Source: Affinirhizobium straminoryzae
GTDB taxonomy: Bacteria > Pseudomonadota > Alphaproteobacteria > Rhizobiales > Rhizobiaceae
Length of the DNA: 64,000 nucleotides
Direction: 5' to 3'
Assembly: GCF_007004135.1 (NCBI RefSeq)
Contig: NZ_VJMG01000011.1
Coordinates: forward strand, 114,384-178,383
In this document: positions 19,990 through 28,247 of the stretch, one piece after another
How positions within the stretch are numbered: position 1 is the stretch's first letter
How the letters are laid out: every line of letters starts with the position of its first letter
Translations under genes and position numbers: made by a program
The notes under the pieces: generated by a model
What the model was told of the DNA's origin: nothing
What the model saw: only the letters and a program-made list of their open reading frames with translations
Database searches by the model: none

Positions 19990-19999
19990 AGCGTGGCTC

Positions 20000-21235
20000 C
20001 TATTCGGCATAGAACGGGTTGGTGAACAGCTTCGGATCCTTGCCGTGCCAGACCTCGAAGCGCAGGAAGCGGCCGGCAAAGGCCTGCTCCACCACCATGA
20101 TATCCCCGCTTGCTGCGCGCGTCTCGATCAGTCCGAATTCCGTGATGATACGCACCTCATCGCCATCCGCGAGTCCGTTGAAAGTCACACCGATCGGCTT
20201 GCCGGCGGCAACCTGCGCGCCAAACAGCGGCAGATCCTCGGCGGACGGTCTTGCCATGGTTTCGTCTGGCGCGAAGGTGATGACATTGGCTCCAGCCCTG
20301 ACGGCCGCCAGAACATCGGCAATCGCCGAGCCTTCGGCGCAGATGCGATTGCACGGCCGTCCGTGGCGGCGCCGGTTCTTCAGATGAAAATCACTGCCGC
20401 CGGTTGCCGGGATGCGCCGTCCGGCCGCCAAAAGCTCCTGCCAGAAGGCAAGGCCCTGCTCGTTCATCACCGACCAGTTGCCGTTCCAGATTTCATAGGC
20501 ATCGAATGCCCCATCGAAACCGGCCTGCCAGCGTCCGCCGGCTGAATTCTGGAAGGGATGGTTGATGACGATGGTGGCGCCCTTGGCGCGCGCCTCTTCC
20601 ATCTTCTCCGCCACATCCTGTGGCGAACGGCAGCGCCAGTCATCGACCGGGCGCTCCAGTCCGAGGAAGTTGGTGTGACCGTAGAAGGAGGTCAGTTCCA
20701 TCGCCGGAATGACGTGAATGCCGGGATCGTCCGGCCGGATGATATTCTGCGAAACCGTATTGTGATCGGTGATCGCCATGAAATCCAGTCCGGAGGCCCG
20801 GGCGCGGTGAATGGCGTCAAGCACGGTCACGCCGCCATCGGAATGTTCCGAATGGCTGTGCAGTTCGCCCGCCAGCCACTGCCGCCGCCTGGTAATCAGG
20901 CGGATCTGCACCTCGATCTTGCAGTCGGGGCCGATTTTCACGATTCCGAGCACCACATGCCACTGGCCGGGTATAGGCCCGAGGTCATAGCCAGGCGTCG
21001 CCCGGTCTGCCTCGAGCGTGATGTGGCCGCGTTCGGAGCCGGTCCAGCCGCGCATGCGGCCATTGCGGGCGACGCCGAGATCGATGACGCTGCCACCGCC
21101 GCCGAAGGGATAGTGATAGCTGACCTCGATGCGTTCGATCTCCGGCCCCACGTCGAAGGGGATCTCGACGAAGGACTTTTCGCCCTCCGGAAAGCTGTCG
21201 ATGATCCGGGTGATGGTCTGGTCACGATGGGACAT
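20000..21235 (-). CDS. PHP-domain metallohydrolase (CehA/McbA family)
   Basis: A 411-residue protein. Residues 1 to about 115 form a beta-rich N-terminal part (VSYHYPFGGGGSVIDLG, WTGSERGHITLEADR). The PHP metal-dependent phosphoesterase domain follows, with GELHSHSEHSDGG around residue 122, MAITDHNTVSQN, VIPAMELTSFYGHTNFLG, IVINHPFQN and ATGGSDFHLKN. These His/Asp/Glu clusters are the trinuclear metal ligands of the family. CehA/McbA-like members hydrolyse carbamates or esters; in this glycan operon it might remove an ester from the sugar, but that is inference. The stop overlaps the region just ahead of the LacI gene. Confidence 0.85.
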   Translation of the reverse strand: MSHRDQTITRIIDSFPEGEKSFVEIPFDVGPEIERIEVSYHYPFGGGGSVIDLGVARNGRMRGWTGSERGHITLEADRATPGYDLGPIPGQWHVVLGIVKIGPDCKIEVQIRLITRRRQWLAGELHSHSEHSDGGVTVLDAIHRARASGLDFMAITDHNTVSQNIIRPDDPGIHVIPAMELTSFYGHTNFLGLERPVDDWRCRSPQDVAEKMEEARAKGATIVINHPFQNSAGGRWQAGFDGAFDAYEIWNGNWSVMNEQGLAFWQELLAAGRRIPATGGSDFHLKNRRRHGRPCNRICAEGSAIADVLAAVRAGANVITFAPDETMARPSAEDLPLFGAQVAAGKPIGVTFNGLADGDEVRIITEFGLIETRAASGDIMVVEQAFAGRFLRFEVWHGKDPKLFTNPFYAE

Positions 21236-21238
21236 GGT

Positions 21239-24200
21239 TCAATCCGCAAGCTTGAGCGTGATGATATCAAAGGGGCGGAAGGCGAGCGTCACACGGCCAT
21301 CCTCGATGGCAACCGCTTCGCCGCCCTCCTCCAGAAGATCGACCTGTGTGGCCGAGGCGAGGCCAGGATCGAGCCGCAGGGTGGCATTGCGCCGCGTGCC
21401 GGTCGTTTCCCACAGTCGCACGATGATGCCGTCGCCGCTTTCGGCGCGCTTCACCGACTCCAGCGCGACGCCCTCGCTTTCGATCGTCAGCAGCGGTGCG
21501 GGCATCTGCGATGCCTTGCTGCGACCACGGACGATCGCCAGCGGCAGGTTGAAATGTTCGGCGGCCTCATGCACCTGACGCTTGTCGCCGTCATGTGGAA
21601 GAACCGCATAGCGCAGCCGGTGTTCGCCTTGGTCCGCCTCCGGCCAGGGATAGGTGGGCGAGCGCAGCAGCGTCAGCCGAACTTCCGTGCCCTTGACGTC
21701 ATAGCCATATTTGCAGTCGTTCAGCAGGGCCACGCCGAAGCCGGGTTCGCTGACATCCACCCAGCGCTGCATCGAGCATTCGAAGCGGGCGCGGTCCCAG
21801 GACGTGTTGCGATGGCTTGCGCGACGGACATGGCCGAACTGGATTTCGGCATCGACCGCAGCGGCATTGACCGCCAACGGGAATCCCGCCTTCACCAATG
21901 TGTTGTGCTCGTTCCAGTCGATCAGGCAATCCACCTCCACTTGACCGGCGCCGGCCGCCAGCGAGACGATCTGCACGATGCTGGAATTTTCATAGCGCCA
22001 CTCGAAGCGGATGGCCGCGCGCAGCGGCCCCGTTTCCACCACCTCGGCGTTGACGAGGTCGTCGATCTCGAAACTCTGGTCCTCGAAATCGGCGTCAATG
22101 TCCCAGGCATCATATTGGGCGGGCATGTCGCGGAAGGCGGTCAGGCGATTGGCGAGCGTCCCCTCCGGCAGGATCTGACGCTGACGGAGCTTGTCGAGCA
22201 ACGACGTGATGCGGCCATGCGCATCGAAGCGCACGCTGAGACGATCATTTTCCAGATGCGTTGCCGACACCGAGAGCGCACTCTCGCCGGCGGGCGCCTG
22301 CAGCACATCCTCAAGCGGCGAGAAGGCAAGCGGGTCAAGACCCGAGACCGCGACCGCATGGGCCGTGCTGCCATCGGCGCGGAAAACCACCTGCTCGCGT
22401 CCGGGGACGACGCTTGCCTCGCTCATCGCCAGACCGTCGCGGCTGCGGCCGGTCGCGTTGAAGATAGCAGGCTGATCGGCCGGCGCGAGAAGCATCGTCA
22501 GCCGTTCGGTCAGTTGACGGGCGGAGGCGAAGAAATCGGCATAATCGCGGTCGCTGTCCTCGTAGACATAGCCGATCGAAGAGCCCGGCAGAATATCGTG
22601 GAACTGGTTCAGCATCACGATATCCCACAGGCGGCGCAGTTCCGCTGCCGGATAATCGGCCAGCCCCCGGCGCTCTGCGAGCACCGCCAGCATCTCAATC
22701 TCGCGGAGCGCGATTTCGGCCAGCCGGTTGTTGCGCTTGTTCTTGGCGACCGAGGTCAACGTGCCACGATGGAATTCGGCGTAAAGCTCGCCGACCCAGA
22801 CCGGATAGTTTTCCGGCGCCGCCCGCATGCGACCGATCAGCCGCTCGAAGAAGGGCCGCATGGTTTCGTGGCTGACCTTGGGGCAGCCGGGAATGCCGCG
22901 TTCCATGCGGCGGATGTTCTGCAGCATTTCGCGCGTCGGCCCGCCGCCGCCATCGCCGTGACCATAGACGAGGAAGAGTTCCTTGTTCAACGCCTGCTGC
23001 CCGTGCCGCCGCCACGTGCCCATCACATGCGTGGGTTTCAGGTTCGGGCAGTAGGTGGTGCCGAGACTGGTGGAGTCATAGGGTTGGGTCGTCAGGAAAT
23101 AGGCGACGACCTTCGTGCCATCGATGCCCTGCCAGAACATGGTCTCATCCGGCATGCGGTTGGTGTCGTTCCAAGAAAGCTTGTGCGTGACGAAGCTGTC
23201 GAGGCCCGACTTTTCCATGAGTTGTGGCAGAGAGGCGGAGTAGCCAAACGTATCCGGCAGCCAGATCATGCGCGGGCGCACACCGAAGGTGCGCTGATGG
23301 TACTCGACGCCATAGAGGATATGGCGGACAAGCGCTTCGCCGCCGGCAATGTTGACATCCGGCTCCAGCCAGAGCGCGCCTTCGATCTCGAAACGGCCGG
23401 TCTTCACCTCCGCCGCGATCCGTTCGAACAGTTCCGGGTAATCCTGGTTCAGATAGTCCAGCAGGACGCACTGGTTGTACATGAACCGGTAGTCCGGAAA
23501 ATCCTGCATCAGGGAGAGCGCGGTTGCCATGGAGCGCGCCATCTTCTGGCGTGTCTCACGCACCCGCCATAGCCAGGCGACATCGATGTGCGTGTGACCG
23601 GTGGTGACGATCGTCGGCTTTTCCTCGAAATCCTGGGCATCGTAGATCGGCTGCACGGCAGCGCGTGCGCGCGCCATCGAGGCGCGGAAGCGGTCGTCCT
23701 TGCCAGGACGCAGGTCGATGGCATCGACCGCGGCCTCGAGATGGTTCAGGATGAAATGCCGGCGCGGATCGTCTGCCGCCAGCAGCCTGGCCACGTCGAG
23801 CGGCACGCGGATGTCGTAATAGAGGTCGTCCACCTCGAGATCATGCACCATCAGGCGGCAGCCGAAGCCGAGTTGCCGGCGATCCTCGATGGTGCCGGCC
23901 TCGATCAGGATATCGAAGCGCTCGCCGGGGCGGGCACTGTCGGTCAGCAGGAATTCGCGGTGATTGCCATCGACGCCCTGACGGATGGCCCCGTTCACGC
24001 GCACGAGGCATTGCGGATCGCTGCGGCCCATCACGCTGCCAAAGGCGGCGTCCACATGAACGACAACGCGCTGCCCCTTTGCCTCTACCGGTATGGTGAC
24101 GTCGCCGCCGAACCAGTAATAGCCGTCCGGCTCGCCCCAGACGAGGTCACGGTCGACAGGCGTCCAGCCGGTGCGGTCGGAAGCCACCATGCGGGTGCGC

Positions 24201-24310
24201 TCGGAAGCGGCGGCAGGGCTGTAGACCAGATCGACGCTCACGCCGAGCGGCACGAAGATCCGTTCCTGCAGGCGGGAGAGCAGGTGATCGAGCTTACGAA
24301 TACGCTTCAT
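21239..24310 (-). CDS. Alpha-mannosidase, glycoside hydrolase family 38
   Basis: A 1023-residue GH38 enzyme, normal length for bacterial class II alpha-mannosidases. The zinc site motif TGHTHIDVAWLWRVRETR lies near residue 235, and the region around the expected nucleophile reads EGALWLEPDVNIAGGEALV near 310-325, where Asp within LEPDVN is the likely nucleophile. IWLPDTFGYSASLPQLMEKS and HKLSWNDTNRMP are further GH38 landmarks. The C-terminal half is beta-rich as expected. There is no signal peptide, so it acts on imported oligosaccharide. It lies 3 bp before the PHP-domain gene and 38 bp after GH28. The mannosidase beside pectin-type hydrolases points to a mixed or side-chain substrate. Confidence 0.93.
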   Translation of the reverse strand: MKRIRKLDHLLSRLQERIFVPLGVSVDLVYSPAAASERTRMVASDRTGWTPVDRDLVWGEPDGYYWFGGDVTIPVEAKGQRVVVHVDAAFGSVMGRSDPQCLVRVNGAIRQGVDGNHREFLLTDSARPGERFDILIEAGTIEDRRQLGFGCRLMVHDLEVDDLYYDIRVPLDVARLLAADDPRRHFILNHLEAAVDAIDLRPGKDDRFRASMARARAAVQPIYDAQDFEEKPTIVTTGHTHIDVAWLWRVRETRQKMARSMATALSLMQDFPDYRFMYNQCVLLDYLNQDYPELFERIAAEVKTGRFEIEGALWLEPDVNIAGGEALVRHILYGVEYHQRTFGVRPRMIWLPDTFGYSASLPQLMEKSGLDSFVTHKLSWNDTNRMPDETMFWQGIDGTKVVAYFLTTQPYDSTSLGTTYCPNLKPTHVMGTWRRHGQQALNKELFLVYGHGDGGGGPTREMLQNIRRMERGIPGCPKVSHETMRPFFERLIGRMRAAPENYPVWVGELYAEFHRGTLTSVAKNKRNNRLAEIALREIEMLAVLAERRGLADYPAAELRRLWDIVMLNQFHDILPGSSIGYVYEDSDRDYADFFASARQLTERLTMLLAPADQPAIFNATGRSRDGLAMSEASVVPGREQVVFRADGSTAHAVAVSGLDPLAFSPLEDVLQAPAGESALSVSATHLENDRLSVRFDAHGRITSLLDKLRQRQILPEGTLANRLTAFRDMPAQYDAWDIDADFEDQSFEIDDLVNAEVVETGPLRAAIRFEWRYENSSIVQIVSLAAGAGQVEVDCLIDWNEHNTLVKAGFPLAVNAAAVDAEIQFGHVRRASHRNTSWDRARFECSMQRWVDVSEPGFGVALLNDCKYGYDVKGTEVRLTLLRSPTYPWPEADQGEHRLRYAVLPHDGDKRQVHEAAEHFNLPLAIVRGRSKASQMPAPLLTIESEGVALESVKRAESGDGIIVRLWETTGTRRNATLRLDPGLASATQVDLLEEGGEAVAIEDGRVTLAFRPFDIITLKLAD

Positions 24311-24348
24311 CGCTTGGCCCCTCCTCCGAGGCCGTCAGCCATTGATTT

Positions 24349-25692
24349 TCAGGACCAGACGCTGTCGACACCATCCTGCACGACGATCGCCTGGGTATTC
24401 CAGCCCACCGGAAGCGTGGCGGGGCGTTGGAAGCAGACATCCTCCATCGCCAGGCCATCAACATTGCAGGAATAAAGGGCCGGCATGCCGCCGGGATAGG
24501 GCACCAAACCGATGACCTGACCGTTTTCATCCTTGACCCAGGCATTGGCCCGACCGGCCGCATCCGGCGAAGGCGCGAGATCGAAATGCGTCGGGCGCAC
24601 GTCATAGCGATGGCCGCGATAGGGGCCATCGTCCTGCCGGATGTTGAGGCGGCGGAGGTGGAGGTTGCCGATGCCGGAAGGGCTGTCGGCCACGAGGTTG
24701 ACGGCACCCTCCATCGATCCCTCGATGTCCTCGAAGACGATGTCTTCGACACGGCCTGCCGGCTTTTCCGGCCGCCGGTTGACGACATTGACGGTGATCG
24801 CTTCGCCGGAGCCCCAGAAGCCATCGGGCGTCTCGTGGGCATCGAGGCGGATGCGCCGGCTCACCACGTTGCGGATGCGCCCCCCGTCGCGCGAAAAGAT
24901 GCCGATTGCCCGGTTGGAGCGCAGGATCTCGCAATCGGTGAAGGTGATGTCCTCGACGTCGCCGTGCGTTTCCGTGCCGATCTTCAGGGCGCAGCTGCGG
25001 CTTTCGATCCGCGAATGCGCGACCACGATATTGCGGCAGATGCCGACTGGCTTGCCATCCGGCCCCTGGCTGGTCTTCAGAACCACGCCGTCATCGGCGG
25101 TCGCAATGTCACAATGGCGGATCGTCACATCCTGACAGCTGTCAATGACGATGCCATCCGTGTTCGGCATTTCCCGATCGTTGTCGACTGACACACCTTC
25201 CACACGTACGCCATGGCAGGTGATGAGGTGAATGGTCCACATCGGCGAGGAACGGATCGAGAAATCGCGCAGTTCGACCTCTTCGCAATCCTGCAGGATA
25301 AGGACGCGAGGGCGTTCCGCGGCCGGCACATGCGTGCCCATGTCATCCAGCCGACCGATGATGAAGGCAGGTCCCGGCGCTTCGATCGCGCCCTTGCCGG
25401 AGATGCGGATGCGAGTGCCGTTTCTGGCCAGCATCATGGCCGTATTGGAGGATTCGGCGATCACATCAACCCGGTTGCCTGCATAGGCCAGCGGATCGGC
25501 CGAAAAGCGCAGGGTCGCACCTTCGCCGAGCACCAGATCGAGACCTGAGGGAAGTGTAAGGGCACCGCACCGGTGAATGCCGGGGCCCAGTTCTATCGGG
25601 TGACCATTTGCGGCTGCTGCGTCCAGCGCGGCCTGCAGCACATCCGTGCAGTCGCCATCGATCGATGTAAAAATATTTTTATTCTTGATCAA
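24349..25692 (-). CDS. Glycoside hydrolase family 28 (polygalacturonase-like), cytoplasmic
   Basis: A 447-residue right-handed beta-helix protein. GH28 signatures include MPNTDGIVIDS near residue 176 (NTD motif) and ATADDGVVLK near 197 (DD motif). The region with HSRIESRSCALKIGTETHG corresponds to the later His and RIK-type substrate motifs. I choose a TTG start at 25692 because it lies 8 nt after GGGAGG; the longer reading to 25746 also starts with TTG and has no ribosome binding site. There is no signal peptide. Codons 5-10 encode KNIFTS, identical in position to those of the binding-protein gene of the same cluster. Family members act as galacturonases or rhamnogalacturonases; the exact bond is unknown. 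Confidence 0.88.
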   Translation of the reverse strand: MIKNKNIFTSIDGDCTDVLQAALDAAAANGHPIELGPGIHRCGALTLPSGLDLVLGEGATLRFSADPLAYAGNRVDVIAESSNTAMMLARNGTRIRISGKGAIEAPGPAFIIGRLDDMGTHVPAAERPRVLILQDCEEVELRDFSIRSSPMWTIHLITCHGVRVEGVSVDNDREMPNTDGIVIDSCQDVTIRHCDIATADDGVVLKTSQGPDGKPVGICRNIVVAHSRIESRSCALKIGTETHGDVEDITFTDCEILRSNRAIGIFSRDGGRIRNVVSRRIRLDAHETPDGFWGSGEAITVNVVNRRPEKPAGRVEDIVFEDIEGSMEGAVNLVADSPSGIGNLHLRRLNIRQDDGPYRGHRYDVRPTHFDLAPSPDAAGRANAWVKDENGQVIGLVPYPGGMPALYSCNVDGLAMEDVCFQRPATLPVGWNTQAIVVQDGVDSVWS

Positions 25693-26040
25693 GGAATTCG
25701 CCTCCCGAACCTGATCATCCTCTCCGGTTGCGCCATTTCTAGCCAAATATCGACGTATATCAAGGGGGATGTCGCCACTCGCGGTGCTGATTTTAGGTAT
25801 GGCAGTCGCAAATTATCATGAAATTATTTGCGTATGGCTGTGGTGGATGCCGTCACGACACGGTTCCTCGTGGCTGGCGCCGTGTCGCGATGACGGATAT
25901 CTGGCGCAGCGATGCGATGTCCAGAGGCGCAAGGATTTCGCAAAAATCATCTCACAATCGCCTGCCCGGCATGTGAACCATTCCTTCCGCCCTTTCCGGC
26001 CGGCTGCTAGCTGTTGGGCCGCTTTGATGGAGGTTGGATC
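25693..26040. promoter_or_regulatory. Divergent control region between the glycan operon and the flavin monooxygenase gene
   Basis: A 348-bp non-coding gap between divergent genes, less GC-rich than the coding sequence. It contains CTTGATCAAG at 25684-25693 (a perfect 10-bp palindrome that covers the GH28 start) and AT-rich stretches. It should hold the main promoter of the minus-strand glycan operon and the promoter of the monooxygenase. I cannot place -35/-10 boxes or a LacI operator with confidence. Confidence 0.4.
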
Positions 26041-27099
26041 ATGACTGCTGGCTGCGAAGTCGCCTGGTTTTCGGCGCTGTGCGACGACGATTACGAGTTT
26101 CTGGGCGTTCCCGATCCGCGCCTCCAGTCGAGCTTCGAACACTGTCGCGACCTGGTGCTGCAGGCCGAAAGCGGCGGCTTCGACAATATTCTGCTTCCCT
26201 CTGGCTACCAGCTCGGCATCGATACGACGGCATTCGCCTCCGCGGTCGCGACGCTGACCCGCCGCATCCGCCTGCTGATGGCGGTTCGCATGGGCGAAAG
26301 CTGGCCGCCGCAGCTGGCGCGGCAGATCGCCACCATCGACCGCATCAGCGGCGGCAGGCTTGCGGTCAACATCATTTCCAGCGACCTGCCGGGCGAATCG
26401 CTTGCGAGCGGGCCGCGCTATCAGCGGACCATCGAAGCCATGGCGATCCTGCGCGACCTGCTGAACGGCAAGCCGGTGGATCACGATGGCGACTTCTGGA
26501 AGTTCAAGGTGGATCCGCCCCGCATCACCACCGTCAGCGGCCGCGCGCCGCTCTTCTATTTCGGCGGCCTGTCGGAGGATGCCCGCGAGGCTGCCGCTGC
26601 CGGTGCCGATGTCTACCTGATGTGGCCGGACAGGCTGGACGCGGTGCGCGAGACGATGGCCGATCTCAAGGCCCGCGCCGCTCGCCGTGGCCGCAGCCTT
26701 CGCTTCGGTTATCGCGTGCATGTGGTGGTGCGGGAAACGGAAGAAGAGGCACGGGCCGCCGCCGACCGGCTTCTCTCGCGCCTGGACGATGCAACGGGTG
26801 CGGCCATCCGGGCGAAATCGCTGGACAGCCAGTCCGTCGGGGTGCGCAGGCAGGCGGAGCTTCGCGAGCAGTCCGCCGGTGATGGCTATGTCGAAGACAA
26901 TCTGTGGACCGGGATCGGGCGCGCCCGGTCCGGCTGCGGTGCTGCGATCGTCGGCGATCCCGATCAGGTGCTTGCCAAGCTTCAGGCCTACCAGCGCGAA
27001 GGCATCGAGGCCTTCATCCTGTCGGGCTATCCGCATGCGGCGGAGGCCGATCTGTTTGCCCGCCACGTTCTGCCGCGGCTGAACCACGGTCCGCTCTGA
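26041..27099 (+). CDS. LLM-class flavin-dependent monooxygenase (SsuD-like)
   Basis: A 352-residue bacterial-luciferase-like TIM barrel, closest in feel to FMNH2-dependent alkanesulfonate monooxygenases, which release sulfite from sulfonates. Landmarks are EVAWFSALCDDDYEF, GGFDNILLPSGYQLGIDT, the SsuD-type RLLMAVRMGESWPPQLARQI, GGRLAVNIISSDLPGESLA and a C-terminal GYPHAAEADLFARHVLP. The chosen ATG follows GGAGGTTGG at a good distance. It starts just after the divergent region with the glycan operon. No sulfonate transporter lies next to it, so the substrate is open, and a role with the downstream signalling genes is not evident. Confidence 0.88.
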   Translation: MTAGCEVAWFSALCDDDYEFLGVPDPRLQSSFEHCRDLVLQAESGGFDNILLPSGYQLGIDTTAFASAVATLTRRIRLLMAVRMGESWPPQLARQIATIDRISGGRLAVNIISSDLPGESLASGPRYQRTIEAMAILRDLLNGKPVDHDGDFWKFKVDPPRITTVSGRAPLFYFGGLSEDAREAAAAGADVYLMWPDRLDAVRETMADLKARAARRGRSLRFGYRVHVVVRETEEEARAAADRLLSRLDDATGAAIRAKSLDSQSVGVRRQAELREQSAGDGYVEDNLWTGIGRARSGCGAAIVGDPDQVLAKLQAYQREGIEAFILSGYPHAAEADLFARHVLPRLNHGPL

Positions 27100-27260
27100 C
27101 CAGGCGCCGCCCCATCGCACGCGGAATTGAACGGAAACCGGGATTTTGCGCGGGATCACGCGCCGTCTTGATGCGTTTTTGCCGAAACGGGCCTTGCATT
27201 CCCGACGAAAAGACCATTCGCTAGGCAAACGGCAAGGATTTCTCCTTTAGCATTCCGCTC

Positions 27261-28115
27261 ATGGAGAAGACGTGCGATGAAAAGATGTACAGTGACGTGT
27301 TTCAGGTAAAGTTCTGGGGGGTCCGCGGCAGTATCCCCGTCTCTGGCCGGGAATTTGAGCGATACGGCGGCAATACGCCCTGCATCGAGGTTCGCTGCGG
27401 CGAGCATCGGCTTCTTTTCGACGCAGGCTCCGGTATTCGTGAAGCGGGACTGGAAATGCTGGGCCAGAACCTGGCTGAAGTGCATCTCTTCTTCACCCAC
27501 TGTCATTACGATCACATCATCGGCCTGCCGTTCTTTAAGCCGATCTACAATCCGGAAACCGCCGTCCACATATGGTCAGGCCATCTGCATGGCACGATGT
27601 CGACGTCTCAGATGATCCGGCAGTTCGTCGGCCCTCCCTATTTTCCGGTAAGGCTTGATATCTGCAAGGCCGCGCTGAATTTCCGGGACTTCACCCCGGG
27701 CGATGTGCTGACGCCGAAGCCTGGAATCGTGATCCGGACCTTCTCGCTGAACCACCCCGGTGGCTGCGTCGGCTATCGCATCGAATGGGCGGGACGCTCG
27801 CTGGCGCTTGTCTTCGATATAGAACATCAGCCCGGCGTGCTCGATCCGACGGCGCTTGCCATGATGCAGGATGCCGATATTGCCGTGTATGACAGCGCCT
27901 TTACCGAATCCGAAATGGAGCGGTATCGCGGCTTCGGTCATTCCAGCTGGGAGCATGGCGTTCTGCTCGCGCGCGAGGCGGCGACCCGCAAGCTTATCCT
28001 TTTTCACCACGCACCATCCCGCACAGATAGCGAAATGGCCCTCATCGAACGTCTGGCGCAGGAGGCCTTCCCCGCAACACAGGCTGCGCGCGATGGCATG
28101 GTGCTTGATCTCTGA
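27261..28115 (+). CDS. MBL-fold metallo-hydrolase (Lactamase_B_2 type), candidate phosphodiesterase
   Basis: A 284-residue metallo-beta-lactamase-fold protein with the HxHxDH motif in FTHCHYDHIIGL near residue 80. Later metal-ligand regions are FSLNHPGGCVGYRIEW, LVFDIEHQP and ILFHHAPSRTD. The N-terminal block KFWGVRGSIPVSGREFERYG followed by GNTPCIEV is shared by a family of cytoplasmic MBL proteins often found with signalling proteins. It lies 132 bp before the membrane adenylate cyclase on the same strand. A cyclic-nucleotide phosphodiesterase or RNase-like activity is possible; context favours the former, but this is inference. The ATG at 27285 is an alternative start. Confidence 0.85.
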   Translation: MEKTCDEKMYSDVFQVKFWGVRGSIPVSGREFERYGGNTPCIEVRCGEHRLLFDAGSGIREAGLEMLGQNLAEVHLFFTHCHYDHIIGLPFFKPIYNPETAVHIWSGHLHGTMSTSQMIRQFVGPPYFPVRLDICKAALNFRDFTPGDVLTPKPGIVIRTFSLNHPGGCVGYRIEWAGRSLALVFDIEHQPGVLDPTALAMMQDADIAVYDSAFTESEMERYRGFGHSSWEHGVLLAREAATRKLILFHHAPSRTDSEMALIERLAQEAFPATQAARDGMVLDL

Positions 28116-28247
28116 AAAGCCGTTGGCGGCGGTAGCCATTCTGCCACGCAGGCATGGGAACCGTACCGATCTCTTTGCTGCCTCATGCCGCGGGCAAGCT
28201 GAATTCTGTCATTCCTCTCCGCCGCATCGGCGCAACAGTTGGGTTTC

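Noticed and set aside
20558..23572. Plus-strand open reading frame of about 1000 codons
   Set aside because: It is antisense to the GH38 gene, whose protein carries intact family motifs. High-GC codon bias of the true gene produces the long open frame on the other strand.
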